A stretch of 64,000 nucleotides of DNA from CAYUYV01 sp964561475 (lineage in GTDB: Bacteria > Pseudomonadota > Alphaproteobacteria > JAJFIK01). The position numbers were made by a program, and so were the translations under genes. The first letter of the stretch is position 1; every line of letters starts with the position of its first letter. Of the stretch, positions 17,901-26,536 are shown piece by piece. The notes under the pieces are model-generated. The model had not been told where the DNA came from and made no database searches. It saw nothing but the letters and a program-made list of their open reading frames with translations. Where the stretch lies: contig CAZLPU010000007.1 of the NCBI GenBank assembly GCA_964561475.1, positions 1 through 64,000 of the forward strand, written 5' to 3'.

Positions 17901-20900
17901 ATGGCGGACCTGCCCGGAAGGGATGAGACCGGGGTGCAGGGTGTGATCCAGCCACCGTCCCCGGGCGGCGCGGACCCCCAGACCGGCGCGGCCCGGAAGG
18001 AGGGCGGTGTTGGGGCCTTTCCGGTGGAGGCCTTCGATGCGGTCCTGTTCGATCTCGACGGGGTGATGACCCGGACGGCGGATATTCATGCCTGGGCCTG
18101 GAAACGGCTCTTCGATGAAATTCTCGCCTGGGACGCGCGGGGCCGGGGTGAACCGGCCCGGGACGGGGACACGAACGGGTCCTTCGAACCTTTCGACGAA
18201 GACGCGGACTACCGGCGTTTTGTCGACGGCAAACCCCGTATGGACGGGCTGACATCCTTTCTGGATGCCCGGCAGATCGCCATTGACGCCGGAACCCAGA
18301 GCGATGAGGCCACGGCCTGGACCCTCCAAGGTCTGGCCCGGCGCAAGGATGACTACTTCCACCAGCTGCTGGACGAAAAAGGGGTGGACGTCTTTCCCGG
18401 ATCCCTGGAATTCGTCGAAAGTGTGCGCCGGGACGGGCTCAAGCTGGGTCTCATTTCCTCAAGCAAGAACACACCCGCCATTCTGGCAGCCGCCGGGATC
18501 GACGACATATTCGATGTGGTCATCGACGGCAATGTGGCCGAGCGGGAAGGCCTCAAGGGCAAGCCCGACCCGGCAATCTTTCTCACAGCCGCCGACCGTC
18601 TGGGGGTGAAACCCGCCCGGACCGCCGTGATCGAGGACGCGGTGGCTGGTGTGCAAGCAGGCTGCCGGGGCGGATTTGCCATGGTGGTCGGGGTCAATCG
18701 AAGCGGCGCCACCTTGTCCCTGAGGCAAGCGGGCGCCCATCTGGTGGTGAGTGATCTGGCGGAACTGCTCCCGGCCGGCGGACCGCCCCTGGCCCTTGAT
18801 TGCATGAACGCCATCGAAAACCGGCTGAAAGGCCGGCGGGCCGTGGTGTTCCTCGACTATGACGGCACCGTCTCTCCGATTGTGGACCGGCCCGAGGATG
18901 CGGTCATTCCGGGCGCCACCAAGGAGGCCATCGAGGTGCTGGCCGAGGCGACGACCGTCGCGTTCATCAGCGGGCGCATGAAGGAAGAGGTGAAGGGTTT
19001 CGTCGGCCTCGACAACGTGATCTACGCGGGCAGCCACGGCTTTACCATCGAGGGCCCCGGCGGGCTCGCCTTCACCCAGGAGGACGGCGCTGCGGTGATG
19101 CCGGTGATTGCCGCCTCCGCCAAGACCCTCCAGGAAGAGCTGGGAAGCATCAAGGGCATTCTGGTGGAGGACAAAACCTTCGCCGTCGCGGTCCATTTCC
19201 GTCTGGTTGCGGAGGATGATTTCCCCAGGATCGAGGCTGCGGTGGACCGGGTGGTGGAACAGCACAAGGATGTGCTGCGCAAAAGCGGCGGCAAGATGGT
19301 CTTTGAACTCCGCCCCCGGATCGACTGGCACAAGGGCAAGGCCGTCACCTATCTTCTCGACGAGGTGGGTCTGGGCGGGGATACCCCGGGCGGCTCCAGC
19401 GGCGTGATGCCTTTCTATCTCGGAGACGACGTGACCGATGAGGACGCGTTTGCCTCCCTGAAAGGTCGGGGCATCGGCATTCTGGTGAGCGACCGTCCGG
19501 CCCCCACATCCGCCATGTTCCGCCTGCGCAGCACCGATGAGGTCCGGCAGTTTCTGGAAGAACTCACCTCACGGCTGGATCCCAGAGACAGCGGCAGCGC
19601 CTCCGGCGCCGACGGCTCCGCCATGACGGACGCCGGCATTCCGGATAAGGCCAGCGACGTGAGCGCTCCCGAGGCGGACAATGCCCAAGCCGGGACCAGC
19701 GGGACCAGCGGGACCGGCGGGACGGCGCATGCATCAGCGCCGGTGGCTGACGGCACGGAAGATCCAGCCTGGGTGTTCGGCTATGATGATTATGATCCGG
19801 AGAACCAGGGGCTGCGGGAAACCCTGCTGACCGTCGGAAACGGGCGGTTTGCCACACGGGGCGCCTTCTCCGAGGCCCAGGCCAGCGATGTTCACTATCC
19901 GGGTACGTATCTTGCGGGCGGCTTCAACCGTCTGGTCACTGAGGTGTCCGGCCAGGACATCGAGAACGAGGATCTGGTCAACACCCCCAACTGGGCCGTG
20001 TTCACCATCCGCCCGGAAGGAGGCGAGTGGTTGGACCTGGACCGGGCCGAAATCCTGTCCTTCAGCCACAAGATCGATCTGCGCGCCGGTGTGATGATCC
20101 GGACTGTGCGGGTGAGGGACAAGGACGACCGTATCACCCGGGTGACGGAGCGGCGTCTGGTGCACATGGCCAAACCCCATCTGGCCGCCCAATCCCTCAC
20201 GGTCACGGCGGAAAACTGGTCCGGCGGGCTGGATATGCGCGCCGCCGTGGACGGCACGGTGATCAACCGGGGTGTGCCCCGCTACCGGGACCTGAACTCC
20301 AATCATGTGGAACCCATGGATGAGGGGATCGAGGGGGAGGACATTCTGATCCTGCGCACCCGGCTCACCCAGTCCCGGGTGGAAATGGTCCATGGTGCCC
20401 GGATCCGCCTTTATGACGGGGACAGAGAGATCAAGGTCGCCCGGACCTCCATGATCGATCCCGGCTATGTGGGCCAGGACTTTCAGGTGCGTCTGGAAGA
20501 AGGTCGGCCCGTGAGCGCGGAAAAGATCGTTGCGCTCTACACCTCCAAGGACTGGGCGATTTCGGAACCGGGACTGTCCGCTTTCGAGGCAGTGCTCCAT
20601 GCGGACCGGTTCGCAAGCCTGGAGCAGGAACACCGGAATGCTTGGAGCCGTCTGTGGACGGACTTCAACACGGAATTGAAGCTCTCGCCGAATGGCGCGC
20701 AGGATTTTGTCGGGTCCGGCGGGGATGGTCTTGATGCGAACGGTATTATCCGCCTGCACCTGTTCCATTTGCTTCAGACCTGCTCACCGAACATGACGGA
20801 CCTGGATGGGGGCGCTCCCGCCCGGGGTCTCCATGGGGAAGCCTACCGGGGTCACATTTTCTGGGACGAGATCTATATTTTGCCGATCCTCACCCACCGC

Positions 20901-22247
20901 GCACCGGACATCGCCCGGGCGGCGCTGATGTACCGGCACCGGCGTCTGGATGCGGCCCGGTCCGCGGCCCGGGAGGCGGGCTACCGGGGCGCGATGTTTC
21001 CCTGGCAGTCCGGCAGCGACGGGAGCGAGGAAAGCCAGCAGATCCATCTCAATCCCCAATCCGGCCACTGGGTGGCCGACAACAGCCGGATCCAGCGCCA
21101 TGTGAACGCGGCGATCGCCTATAATGTTTGGACCTATTTCCATGTAACCGGCGACCGGGAGTTCATGGGCGGTCCCGGTGCGGATCTTCTCTTGGAAATC
21201 GCCCGGTTCTGGGCGTCCCTTGCGACCTGGAATGCGAGCCGTGGGCGCTACGAGATTCTGGGCGTCATGGGTCCGGATGAATTCCATGACGGCTACCCGG
21301 ACCAGGACGCCCCCGGCGTGGACAACAATGCCTACACGAACATTCTTGCGGCCTGGATCCTCTCCAAGGCAACGGATTTCCTGGAGGTTCTGGACGGGCC
21401 GGACCGGGACAGCCTTATGAGCCGGCTTGCCCTCACCCAGGAGGAAATCGGCCGCTGGGATGAGATCAGCCGCAAAATGTTTGTGCCCTTCCATACGGAC
21501 CCGGAGGTGGGGGAGGTGCTCTCCCAGTTCGAGGGCTACGGCGACCTCAAGGACTTCGACTGGGAAGGGTATGCGGAGAAATACGGCGACATCCACCGGC
21601 TGGACCGGCTGCTCGAGGCCGAGGGGGACACGCCGAACCGCTACAAGGTCTCCAAGCAGGCCGATACCTTGATGCTCTATTATCTGTTCAAAGAAGAAGA
21701 GCTGAAACCCCTGTTCGAGCGTCTGTCTATTGAGTGGGACGAAGACCTGGCGGAGCGCACGGTGGCCTATTACCTGCCCCGGACCTCCCATGGCTCTACG
21801 CTGAGCCGTCTCGTGCATGCCTGGGTGCTGGCGCGTCTGGGAGACGGGGACGGCGCCCGATCCAGGGGCTGGGACCTGTTCAAGGAAACATTGCTCAGTG
21901 ATGTGACGGATATTCAGGGCGGAACCACCCGGGAGGGTATTCATCTGGGCGCCATGGCGGGATCCGTGGATCTTCTGCACCGGTGTTACGGCGGGTTGAG
22001 CGCCTTGGATGGTGCCCTGAGCATTGACCCTGTTCTGCCTCCGGACATTGAGCGTCTGTCTTTCACCGTGCGCTATCGGGGCAGCCATGTGGCGATCACC
22101 GTGGATCAGGATGAAGTGAAACTCAGGGTGAACCGGGCCATGCCCGAGGCGCCCTTGCGGGTCTATGTGCGCGGCCAGGAACACGAACCGGCCTGGAACA
22201 TGGACCTTTCCGTCAGTGCCAAGACCGGCCAAAGCCTGGTGCGTTGA
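17901..22247 (+). CDS. three-domain fusion: HAD phosphoglucomutase-like, trehalose-6-phosphatase, GH65 phosphorylase (OtsB1-like)
   Basis: 1448 residues. Domain 1 (about 45-290) is a HAD enzyme of the beta-phosphoglucomutase type with nucleophile and acid Asp51 and Asp53 in FDLDGVMT. Domain 2 (about 310-555) is a trehalose-6-phosphate phosphatase with DYDGT (Asp319, Asp321), FISGRM and LGDDVTDEDAF. A low-complexity Ser/Gly/Thr/Ala linker (about 560-620) leads to a GH65 domain (about 622-1448) with the general acid Glu1127 in VMGPDEFHDG. All signature residues are present. The same architecture is known from mycobacterial OtsB1 (Rv2006). GH65 phosphorolysis of an alpha-glucoside such as trehalose would give beta-glucose-1-phosphate, which domain 1 could convert to glucose-6-phosphate. 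No otsA is in the window. Confidence 0.9.
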   Translation: MADLPGRDETGVQGVIQPPSPGGADPQTGAARKEGGVGAFPVEAFDAVLFDLDGVMTRTADIHAWAWKRLFDEILAWDARGRGEPARDGDTNGSFEPFDEDADYRRFVDGKPRMDGLTSFLDARQIAIDAGTQSDEATAWTLQGLARRKDDYFHQLLDEKGVDVFPGSLEFVESVRRDGLKLGLISSSKNTPAILAAAGIDDIFDVVIDGNVAEREGLKGKPDPAIFLTAADRLGVKPARTAVIEDAVAGVQAGCRGGFAMVVGVNRSGATLSLRQAGAHLVVSDLAELLPAGGPPLALDCMNAIENRLKGRRAVVFLDYDGTVSPIVDRPEDAVIPGATKEAIEVLAEATTVAFISGRMKEEVKGFVGLDNVIYAGSHGFTIEGPGGLAFTQEDGAAVMPVIAASAKTLQEELGSIKGILVEDKTFAVAVHFRLVAEDDFPRIEAAVDRVVEQHKDVLRKSGGKMVFELRPRIDWHKGKAVTYLLDEVGLGGDTPGGSSGVMPFYLGDDVTDEDAFASLKGRGIGILVSDRPAPTSAMFRLRSTDEVRQFLEELTSRLDPRDSGSASGADGSAMTDAGIPDKASDVSAPEADNAQAGTSGTSGTGGTAHASAPVADGTEDPAWVFGYDDYDPENQGLRETLLTVGNGRFATRGAFSEAQASDVHYPGTYLAGGFNRLVTEVSGQDIENEDLVNTPNWAVFTIRPEGGEWLDLDRAEILSFSHKIDLRAGVMIRTVRVRDKDDRITRVTERRLVHMAKPHLAAQSLTVTAENWSGGLDMRAAVDGTVINRGVPRYRDLNSNHVEPMDEGIEGEDILILRTRLTQSRVEMVHGARIRLYDGDREIKVARTSMIDPGYVGQDFQVRLEEGRPVSAEKIVALYTSKDWAISEPGLSAFEAVLHADRFASLEQEHRNAWSRLWTDFNTELKLSPNGAQDFVGSGGDGLDANGIIRLHLFHLLQTCSPNMTDLDGGAPARGLHGEAYRGHIFWDEIYILPILTHRAPDIARAALMYRHRRLDAARSAAREAGYRGAMFPWQSGSDGSEESQQIHLNPQSGHWVADNSRIQRHVNAAIAYNVWTYFHVTGDREFMGGPGADLLLEIARFWASLATWNASRGRYEILGVMGPDEFHDGYPDQDAPGVDNNAYTNILAAWILSKATDFLEVLDGPDRDSLMSRLALTQEEIGRWDEISRKMFVPFHTDPEVGEVLSQFEGYGDLKDFDWEGYAEKYGDIHRLDRLLEAEGDTPNRYKVSKQADTLMLYYLFKEEELKPLFERLSIEWDEDLAERTVAYYLPRTSHGSTLSRLVHAWVLARLGDGDGARSRGWDLFKETLLSDVTDIQGGTTREGIHLGAMAGSVDLLHRCYGGLSALDGALSIDPVLPPDIERLSFTVRYRGSHVAITVDQDEVKLRVNRAMPEAPLRVYVRGQEHEPAWNMDLSVSAKTGQSLVR
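19692..19727 (+). repeat. 9-bp in-frame repeats in the fusion linker
   Basis: Four 9-bp units (GGGACCAGC twice, then GGGACCGGC and GGGACGGCG) encode a GTS/GTG/GTA tripeptide series. They sit in the linker between the phosphatase and GH65 domains and are in frame, so copy changes would only alter linker length. Confidence 0.8.
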
Positions 22248-22257
22248 GGGAAATAGG

Positions 22258-23190
22258 ATGGCACCGATTCTGACCGTCACCATGAACCCGGCCCTGGACG
22301 TGACCGCCCAGGTCTCCCACATGGCCCCCCGGGAAAAGCTGCGCTGCAAGGATCCCACCTATGAACCCGGCGGCGGGGGCATCAACGTCTCCCGCGTGGT
22401 CCGGGAGATGGGTGGGGAGACCCTGTGTTTTGCCGTCTTGGGCGGGCATACGGGCCAGAAGCTGCGCACCCTGCTCGAGGCCGCTGATCTGCGTCCGGAG
22501 GTTTTCGAGATCGGGGAGCTGAGCCGGGAAAGCATCATGATCTATGATCAGGCCGGTGAAACCCAGTACCGGTTCATCATGCCGGGACCCCAGCTCAGCG
22601 AGCAGGAATGCGCCGGTGCCCTGGAACGGATCGAAGCTCTTGTGCCCAAGGTGCGCTATGTTGTGGCCAGCGGCAGTCTGCCGCCTGGGGTTCCGGCATC
22701 CTTCTATGCCGATCTGACCAAACGGGTGCGTGCCGCGGGCGGGGAAATCGTTCTGGATACGTCCGGTCCCGCCCTCAAGGCTGCTGCCCAGGCGCCGGTC
22801 TCGGTGCTCAAGCTCGATGAGGAGGAGATGAAGGAGGTTGCGCCGGATTCCCTTGCCTCGGAAGAGAATGAAGAAAAGCTGGCTCTGGAGCTTCTCGGGA
22901 GTACCGGAGCGGACGTTATTGTGGTGACCCTGGGCGCCCGGGGTGCCCTGGTGGCCACGCCCGAAGGGGTCGAGCGGCTTCCTTCCGCGAAAGTCCGCCC
23001 GGTGAGCACCGTTGGGGCCGGGGACAGTTTCGTGGCGGCCATGACCAAGGCCCTGTGTGACGGTCATGACGTGCACACCGCCACCCGTTACGGCTCCGCA
23101 GCCGGTGCAGCCGCCGTCATCACTCCCGGTTCTGAACTCGCACGCCGGGCGGATATCGAACGTCTGTTTGCAGAACTGAAGGGGGCGTAG
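22258..23190 (+). CDS. PfkB-family hexose kinase (1-phosphofructokinase-like)
   Basis: 310 residues. It starts with the ILTVTMNPALDVT motif typical of the PfkB/FruK/LacC branch. It has the GGGGINVSRVVREMGG sugar-binding block, the ASGSLPPGVP segment and the C-terminal anion-hole/catalytic motif VSTVGAGDSFVAAM with Asp as base. It begins ten bases after the trehalose fusion gene, so the two form an operon. It should phosphorylate a hexose phosphate (6-phosphofructokinase II-like or tagatose-6-phosphate kinase-like), moving glucose-6-phosphate-derived carbon into glycolysis. The exact substrate is not readable. Confidence 0.9.
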   Translation: MAPILTVTMNPALDVTAQVSHMAPREKLRCKDPTYEPGGGGINVSRVVREMGGETLCFAVLGGHTGQKLRTLLEAADLRPEVFEIGELSRESIMIYDQAGETQYRFIMPGPQLSEQECAGALERIEALVPKVRYVVASGSLPPGVPASFYADLTKRVRAAGGEIVLDTSGPALKAAAQAPVSVLKLDEEEMKEVAPDSLASEENEEKLALELLGSTGADVIVVTLGARGALVATPEGVERLPSAKVRPVSTVGAGDSFVAAMTKALCDGHDVHTATRYGSAAGAAAVITPGSELARRADIERLFAELKGA

Positions 23191-23192
23191 TT

Positions 23193-23214
23193 GCGGGCCG
23201 GTTCACCGGTCCGC
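23193..23214. terminator. hairpin between convergent genes
   Basis: A 9-bp stem, GCGGGCCGG/CCGGTCCGC with one G-T pair and a TTCA loop, begins two bases after the pfkB-type stop and precedes the 3' end of the convergent TonB fragment. It probably terminates the trehalose operon; there is no T-tract. Confidence 0.55.
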
Positions 23215-23227
23215 CCGCTGCAGGGTC

Positions 23228-23464
23228 CTACTCCGTGCTCAGTTTGAATTCGATCCGCACCCGGACACCTTCCCGGGCATAGGGGCGGCCATCGCGCATC
23301 TGGGGCCGATAGCGCCAGCGGGCCACCGCCCGTGTGACTTCCCGGGCAAAGCGCTGATTGGTGGCCTCGATGACCAGGATGCTGCGCACCGTGCCGTCAG
23401 CTTCGATGGTGAATTCCACCACGGCGAAGCCTTCGCGGCCCTCTGACGCATCCCGGCGGGCTCG
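23228..23464 (-). pseudogene. TonB C-terminal domain fragment
   Basis: The frame encodes most of a TonB C-terminal domain: EGREGFAVVEFTIEADGTVRS, then ATNQRFAREVTRAVARWRYRPQMRDGRP and VRVRIEF. The homology extends at least 14 codons upstream of the first possible start (GTG at 23422), to about 23464. There it runs into the end of the P450 gene with no ATG, GTG or TTG and an in-frame TGA beyond. The Pro-rich spacer and membrane anchor are missing. I read it as the 3' remnant of a tonB-like gene, truncated by the arrangement with the P450 gene. A short real protein starting at GTG 23422 is the alternative. Confidence 0.6.
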
Positions 23465-23483
23465 GGGCGCGCGCCATGGGGCG

Positions 23484-24839
23484 TCAGCGCCGGTGCACCC
23501 GCACGGGCATGGTGGTGTAGCCCTTCACGAAGCTGGAATAGACCCGGCCCGGCTCTTCCATCACTTCCACCCAGGTGAACCTCTTCATGATCTCTTCCCA
23601 GATGATCCGGAGCTGGAGTTCCGCAAGCCGGTTGCCCACGCAGCGGTGGATACCGAAGCCGAAGGACAGGTGCTGGCGGGGCCGGTCCCGGTCGATGATC
23701 AGGTCATAGGGATTGCTGATCATCTCCTCGTCCCGGTTGCCGGACACGTACCACATCACCACCTTGTCGCCCTTGTGGATGACCTTGCCGCCAAGCTCCG
23801 TATCCAGAAGGGCGGTGCGGCGCATATGAGCCAGGGGCGTCTGCCAGCGGATGATTTCCGGCACCATGTTGGGGATGAGGTCCGGGTTCGCCCGCAGCTT
23901 GGTATATTCGCCGGGGAACTTGTTCAGGGCGTAGACGCCGCCGGTAATGGAGTTGCGGGTGGTGTCGTTGCCGCCGACAATCAGCAGAATGATGTTTCCC
24001 AGATATTCCTGGGCGTCCATGTCCCGGGTGGCGGCGCCGTGGGCCAGCATGGAGATCAGATCCGGCGTGGGCTCCGCGTTGACCCGCTGGTTCCACAGCT
24101 CGGTGAAGTACACCGCGCATTCCATCAGTTCTTCCTGACGGGCCTCGGCGCTTTCCACAATGCCGGAGTTTTCATCAGCCGTCGCCACATCGGACCAGCG
24201 GGTGAGCTTGCGCCGGTCCTCCCAGGGAAAATCGAACAGGGTGGCGAGCATCTGGGTGGTCAGTTCGATGGAAACCCGGTCCACCCAGTCGAAGGTCTCT
24301 CCGGAGGGCAGCCCGTCGAGGATCTGGCCTGCCCGTTCCCGGATCAGGCCCTCCATGCGCCCGAGATTGGCGTTGGAGACGATGGGCTGGACCACCTTGC
24401 GCTGGGCATCATGCTTGGGTGGGTCCATGGCGATGAACATGGGCAGGGGAAAGTCTTCCTCATCGTCCTGGATGGCGATGCCGCCGAGTTTCTGGTCGGA
24501 CGAGAAGATGTGGTGGTTGGTCTCCACCTGGAGAATGTCCCGGTATTTGGTCACGGACCAGTAGGGGCCGAACATGCTGTCGGGGCAATGGTGGACCGGG
24601 TCTTCCTTACGCAGACGTTCGAAATAGCCCCATTGGTTGTCCGCCCAGAACAGGGCCGGATGGCTGACATCGATCTTGCTGAGGGGGATGGAGTAGGGGT
24701 CGGCATAGGGGTCGATGCCGTGATCCATGGTGACTTTTGCATCCGCCCGGCGTGGCCCGTTGTTGTGGTTTGCCGAGCCGTGATTGGCAGAACTGGGACC
24801 TGCTGGATTGGAAGGGCGATTGTTGGAAAAGTCGGTCAT
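23484..24839 (-). CDS. cytochrome P450, CYP153-like
   Basis: 451 residues. The heme-ligand signature FGFGIHRCVGNRLAELQ is present with Cys400, as are the I-helix IVGGNDTTRNSITGG and the K-helix EIIRWQTP. The N-terminal half (PYSIPLSKIDVSHPALFWADNQWGYFERLR... and SSDQKLGGIAIQD) reads like CYP153, the soluble bacterial alkane/fatty-acid omega-hydroxylases. Electrons normally come from a ferredoxin and a ferredoxin reductase, neither of which is adjacent. GGGAG lies upstream of the start. The first ~30 residues are Asn/Ser-rich and probably disordered. Confidence 0.9.
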   Translation of the reverse strand: MTDFSNNRPSNPAGPSSANHGSANHNNGPRRADAKVTMDHGIDPYADPYSIPLSKIDVSHPALFWADNQWGYFERLRKEDPVHHCPDSMFGPYWSVTKYRDILQVETNHHIFSSDQKLGGIAIQDDEEDFPLPMFIAMDPPKHDAQRKVVQPIVSNANLGRMEGLIRERAGQILDGLPSGETFDWVDRVSIELTTQMLATLFDFPWEDRRKLTRWSDVATADENSGIVESAEARQEELMECAVYFTELWNQRVNAEPTPDLISMLAHGAATRDMDAQEYLGNIILLIVGGNDTTRNSITGGVYALNKFPGEYTKLRANPDLIPNMVPEIIRWQTPLAHMRRTALLDTELGGKVIHKGDKVVMWYVSGNRDEEMISNPYDLIIDRDRPRQHLSFGFGIHRCVGNRLAELQLRIIWEEIMKRFTWVEVMEEPGRVYSSFVKGYTTMPVRVHRR

Positions 24840-25085
24840 CGTCTGGCGCTCCCATCACCATTCAAAGGGCGTGTGTCCTGCGGGTGGACTGAACCCCCGG
24901 GGACTTTGGCCACAATGATGGACCGATTGAAGCCCCGGCGTCGAGGGGGGATGCCTCATGAATGCACGAGCGCGCCGTGTGGGAAAGTCGCGCGCCGGAT
25001 CGGTGTTTTCACGGATCTGCTTCATGGACTGCCGTGGTCCGACGGCGGGACACGCCACGGGGTCGATACAGAGCAAAGCCCCGAG

Positions 25086-25133
25086 AGCTGTGTCAGATTA
25101 GAGCCGTGTCAGATTAGGGCTGTGTCAGATTTC
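25086..25133. repeat. three tandem copies of a 16-bp unit
   Basis: Units at 25086-25101, 25102-25117 and 25118-25133 share RGCYGTGTCAGATT. The third unit overlaps the last codons and stop of the reverse-strand exported protein gene (TGA at 25127-25125), so the array lies mostly in its 3' flank. Confidence 0.85.
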
Positions 25134-25736
25134 GGTACCCCGGAACAGGGCCCGCAATACATCCTTGATCCCAAGGATGATTTTCGCGTGGGCATCACCG
25201 GTCACGGAAATGAACAGCACGCCGCTTTCACCGCCGCAGGCCAGAACCGCCATCACGTCAAAGCCGTCGATCCGGTTCAGCACAATGGTCTTGGAGGTCT
25301 CGTCGGTGATTTCGAAACTGTAGTTTTCCCGGCTGAAATGGGCGACGGTCCGGCGCATTCGCACCATGCATTCGGTCTGATTGCGGATGCGTTCTGAGGC
25401 GAAAGTGGCGGTGTGCCAGGACCAGCCCGCTTCGGATGTGCGGGACACGGGATTGAAGATCATTTCCCAATCCTGGCCCCATTCCTGGACAAGGGCGTCT
25501 TCCGGCGCCTGATCCCAGTGGCGTGCGGCCGCTTCATTGAGGTCCTGATCGGGATGCCATACCCCGTTGCCCTGCTGGGTGCCTGTGTGATGGCTGCCAT
25601 AGGGCTGGCTTTCCGACAGGTCGCTTTCCGGGGCCGCGGCAGCGCCGCTAAGGGTCCCGAGAGCCAAGGCTGCACTCAGCAATGTGCCGCGCACCAGTGC
25701 CAGACCCGATTTGCCCGTCCCGATTGCCCTGTCCAT
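25125..25736 (-). CDS. exported hypothetical protein
   Basis: 203 residues from the ATG at 25736, chosen because GGAGG lies upstream. It has a Sec signal peptide (ALVRGTLLSAALALGTLSGAAAA, cleavage about residue 32) and then a mature domain of ~170 residues. That domain has an HWDQAPEDALVQEWGQDWEMIFNP segment, two cysteines that could pair, and a C-terminal ILGIKDVLRALF helix. No family is recognised; it is probably periplasmic. It has no close operon partner. Confidence 0.75.
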   Translation of the reverse strand: MDRAIGTGKSGLALVRGTLLSAALALGTLSGAAAAPESDLSESQPYGSHHTGTQQGNGVWHPDQDLNEAAARHWDQAPEDALVQEWGQDWEMIFNPVSRTSEAGWSWHTATFASERIRNQTECMVRMRRTVAHFSRENYSFEITDETSKTIVLNRIDGFDVMAVLACGGESGVLFISVTGDAHAKIILGIKDVLRALFRGTEI

Positions 25737-26536
25737 GTCCGCCTCCTTCATAACCCGTCATGTCCCTGCCGGGAGGGCCGGGGACGAACCGTACGCATCT
25801 GGCCCGACCCGCTGATCTTGGCCCAATCTGCTCATCATGAGGGGCCGTGCTGAACTGCAACACAGCCGAGGCTCAAGGTCCAAGCTCAAGTGTGACTGCA
25901 AAGGCGCACAGGACCCAACCCTGGGCTCTGCCTCCCTTACACCATCCCCCTGCCGCCGTCTTCGCGGATCCGCCGCCGTTTTCCGGGCCTGGAATGCCGA
26001 TGACCGCGGCGCCAGTCTGGCCTTGTTCCTGCAATCGGCATTCAGCTACCGCATGCCCGCTGGCAGAAGTCCGTTGTCAGGCAGGTTAGAGGCGCATCGG
26101 CGCCAGAGCCTGTCCCAATTGGCTTACGGACATCCACGACGGCGGCACAGCGGAACCCCATTGTTATTAAGGCTAATCCGGCGGAAAAACCATAGCAACG
26201 TCGCGGGAGCAGGGTACCCATACGAGGTGCATCGACCTATGCCTAGACCTGTCGGAGGTTGCGGGATGATCAACACCCTGTGGACAAGGCGCGGACCGGT
26301 CCGTTTGAGGGGGTGCCTGAGAGGGCCAAACCGCGTCTAATCGGTTACGGTTGCTTGTGAAATTTGTGTGTCGCCTCGTTTTCCCGTTGCGATGGACAAT
26401 CTGTTAGGTAACGATCCGAGGCGATATCTACGGTGAAGGCGTGGGGATGAGCGACTGCACACGTGCAGCGTGCTGGGTGAACGCCATCACCAACCTGTCT
26501 CTTTGGTCTATCATCATTTGCCATTTGGAGGGCGGT
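25737..26536. other. intergenic region upstream of the RTX surface protein
   Basis: About 800 bases with no gene I can support. An inverted repeat CGCCTCG...CGAGGCG with a long spacer lies at about 26373-26424. The forward frame of the RTX gene is open back to 26441, but the first strong binding site is at 26529-26533. Promoters for both flanking divergent genes presumably lie here. Confidence 0.4.

Noticed and set aside
20784..22358. 524-residue open frame on the reverse strand
   Set aside because: It is antisense to the GH65 domain, has no recognisable domain, and the forward frame carries all catalytic motifs.
25837..26340. Open frame of 167 codons before the RTX gene
   Set aside because: It has no binding site, no hydrophobic or domain pattern and no similarity I recognise.
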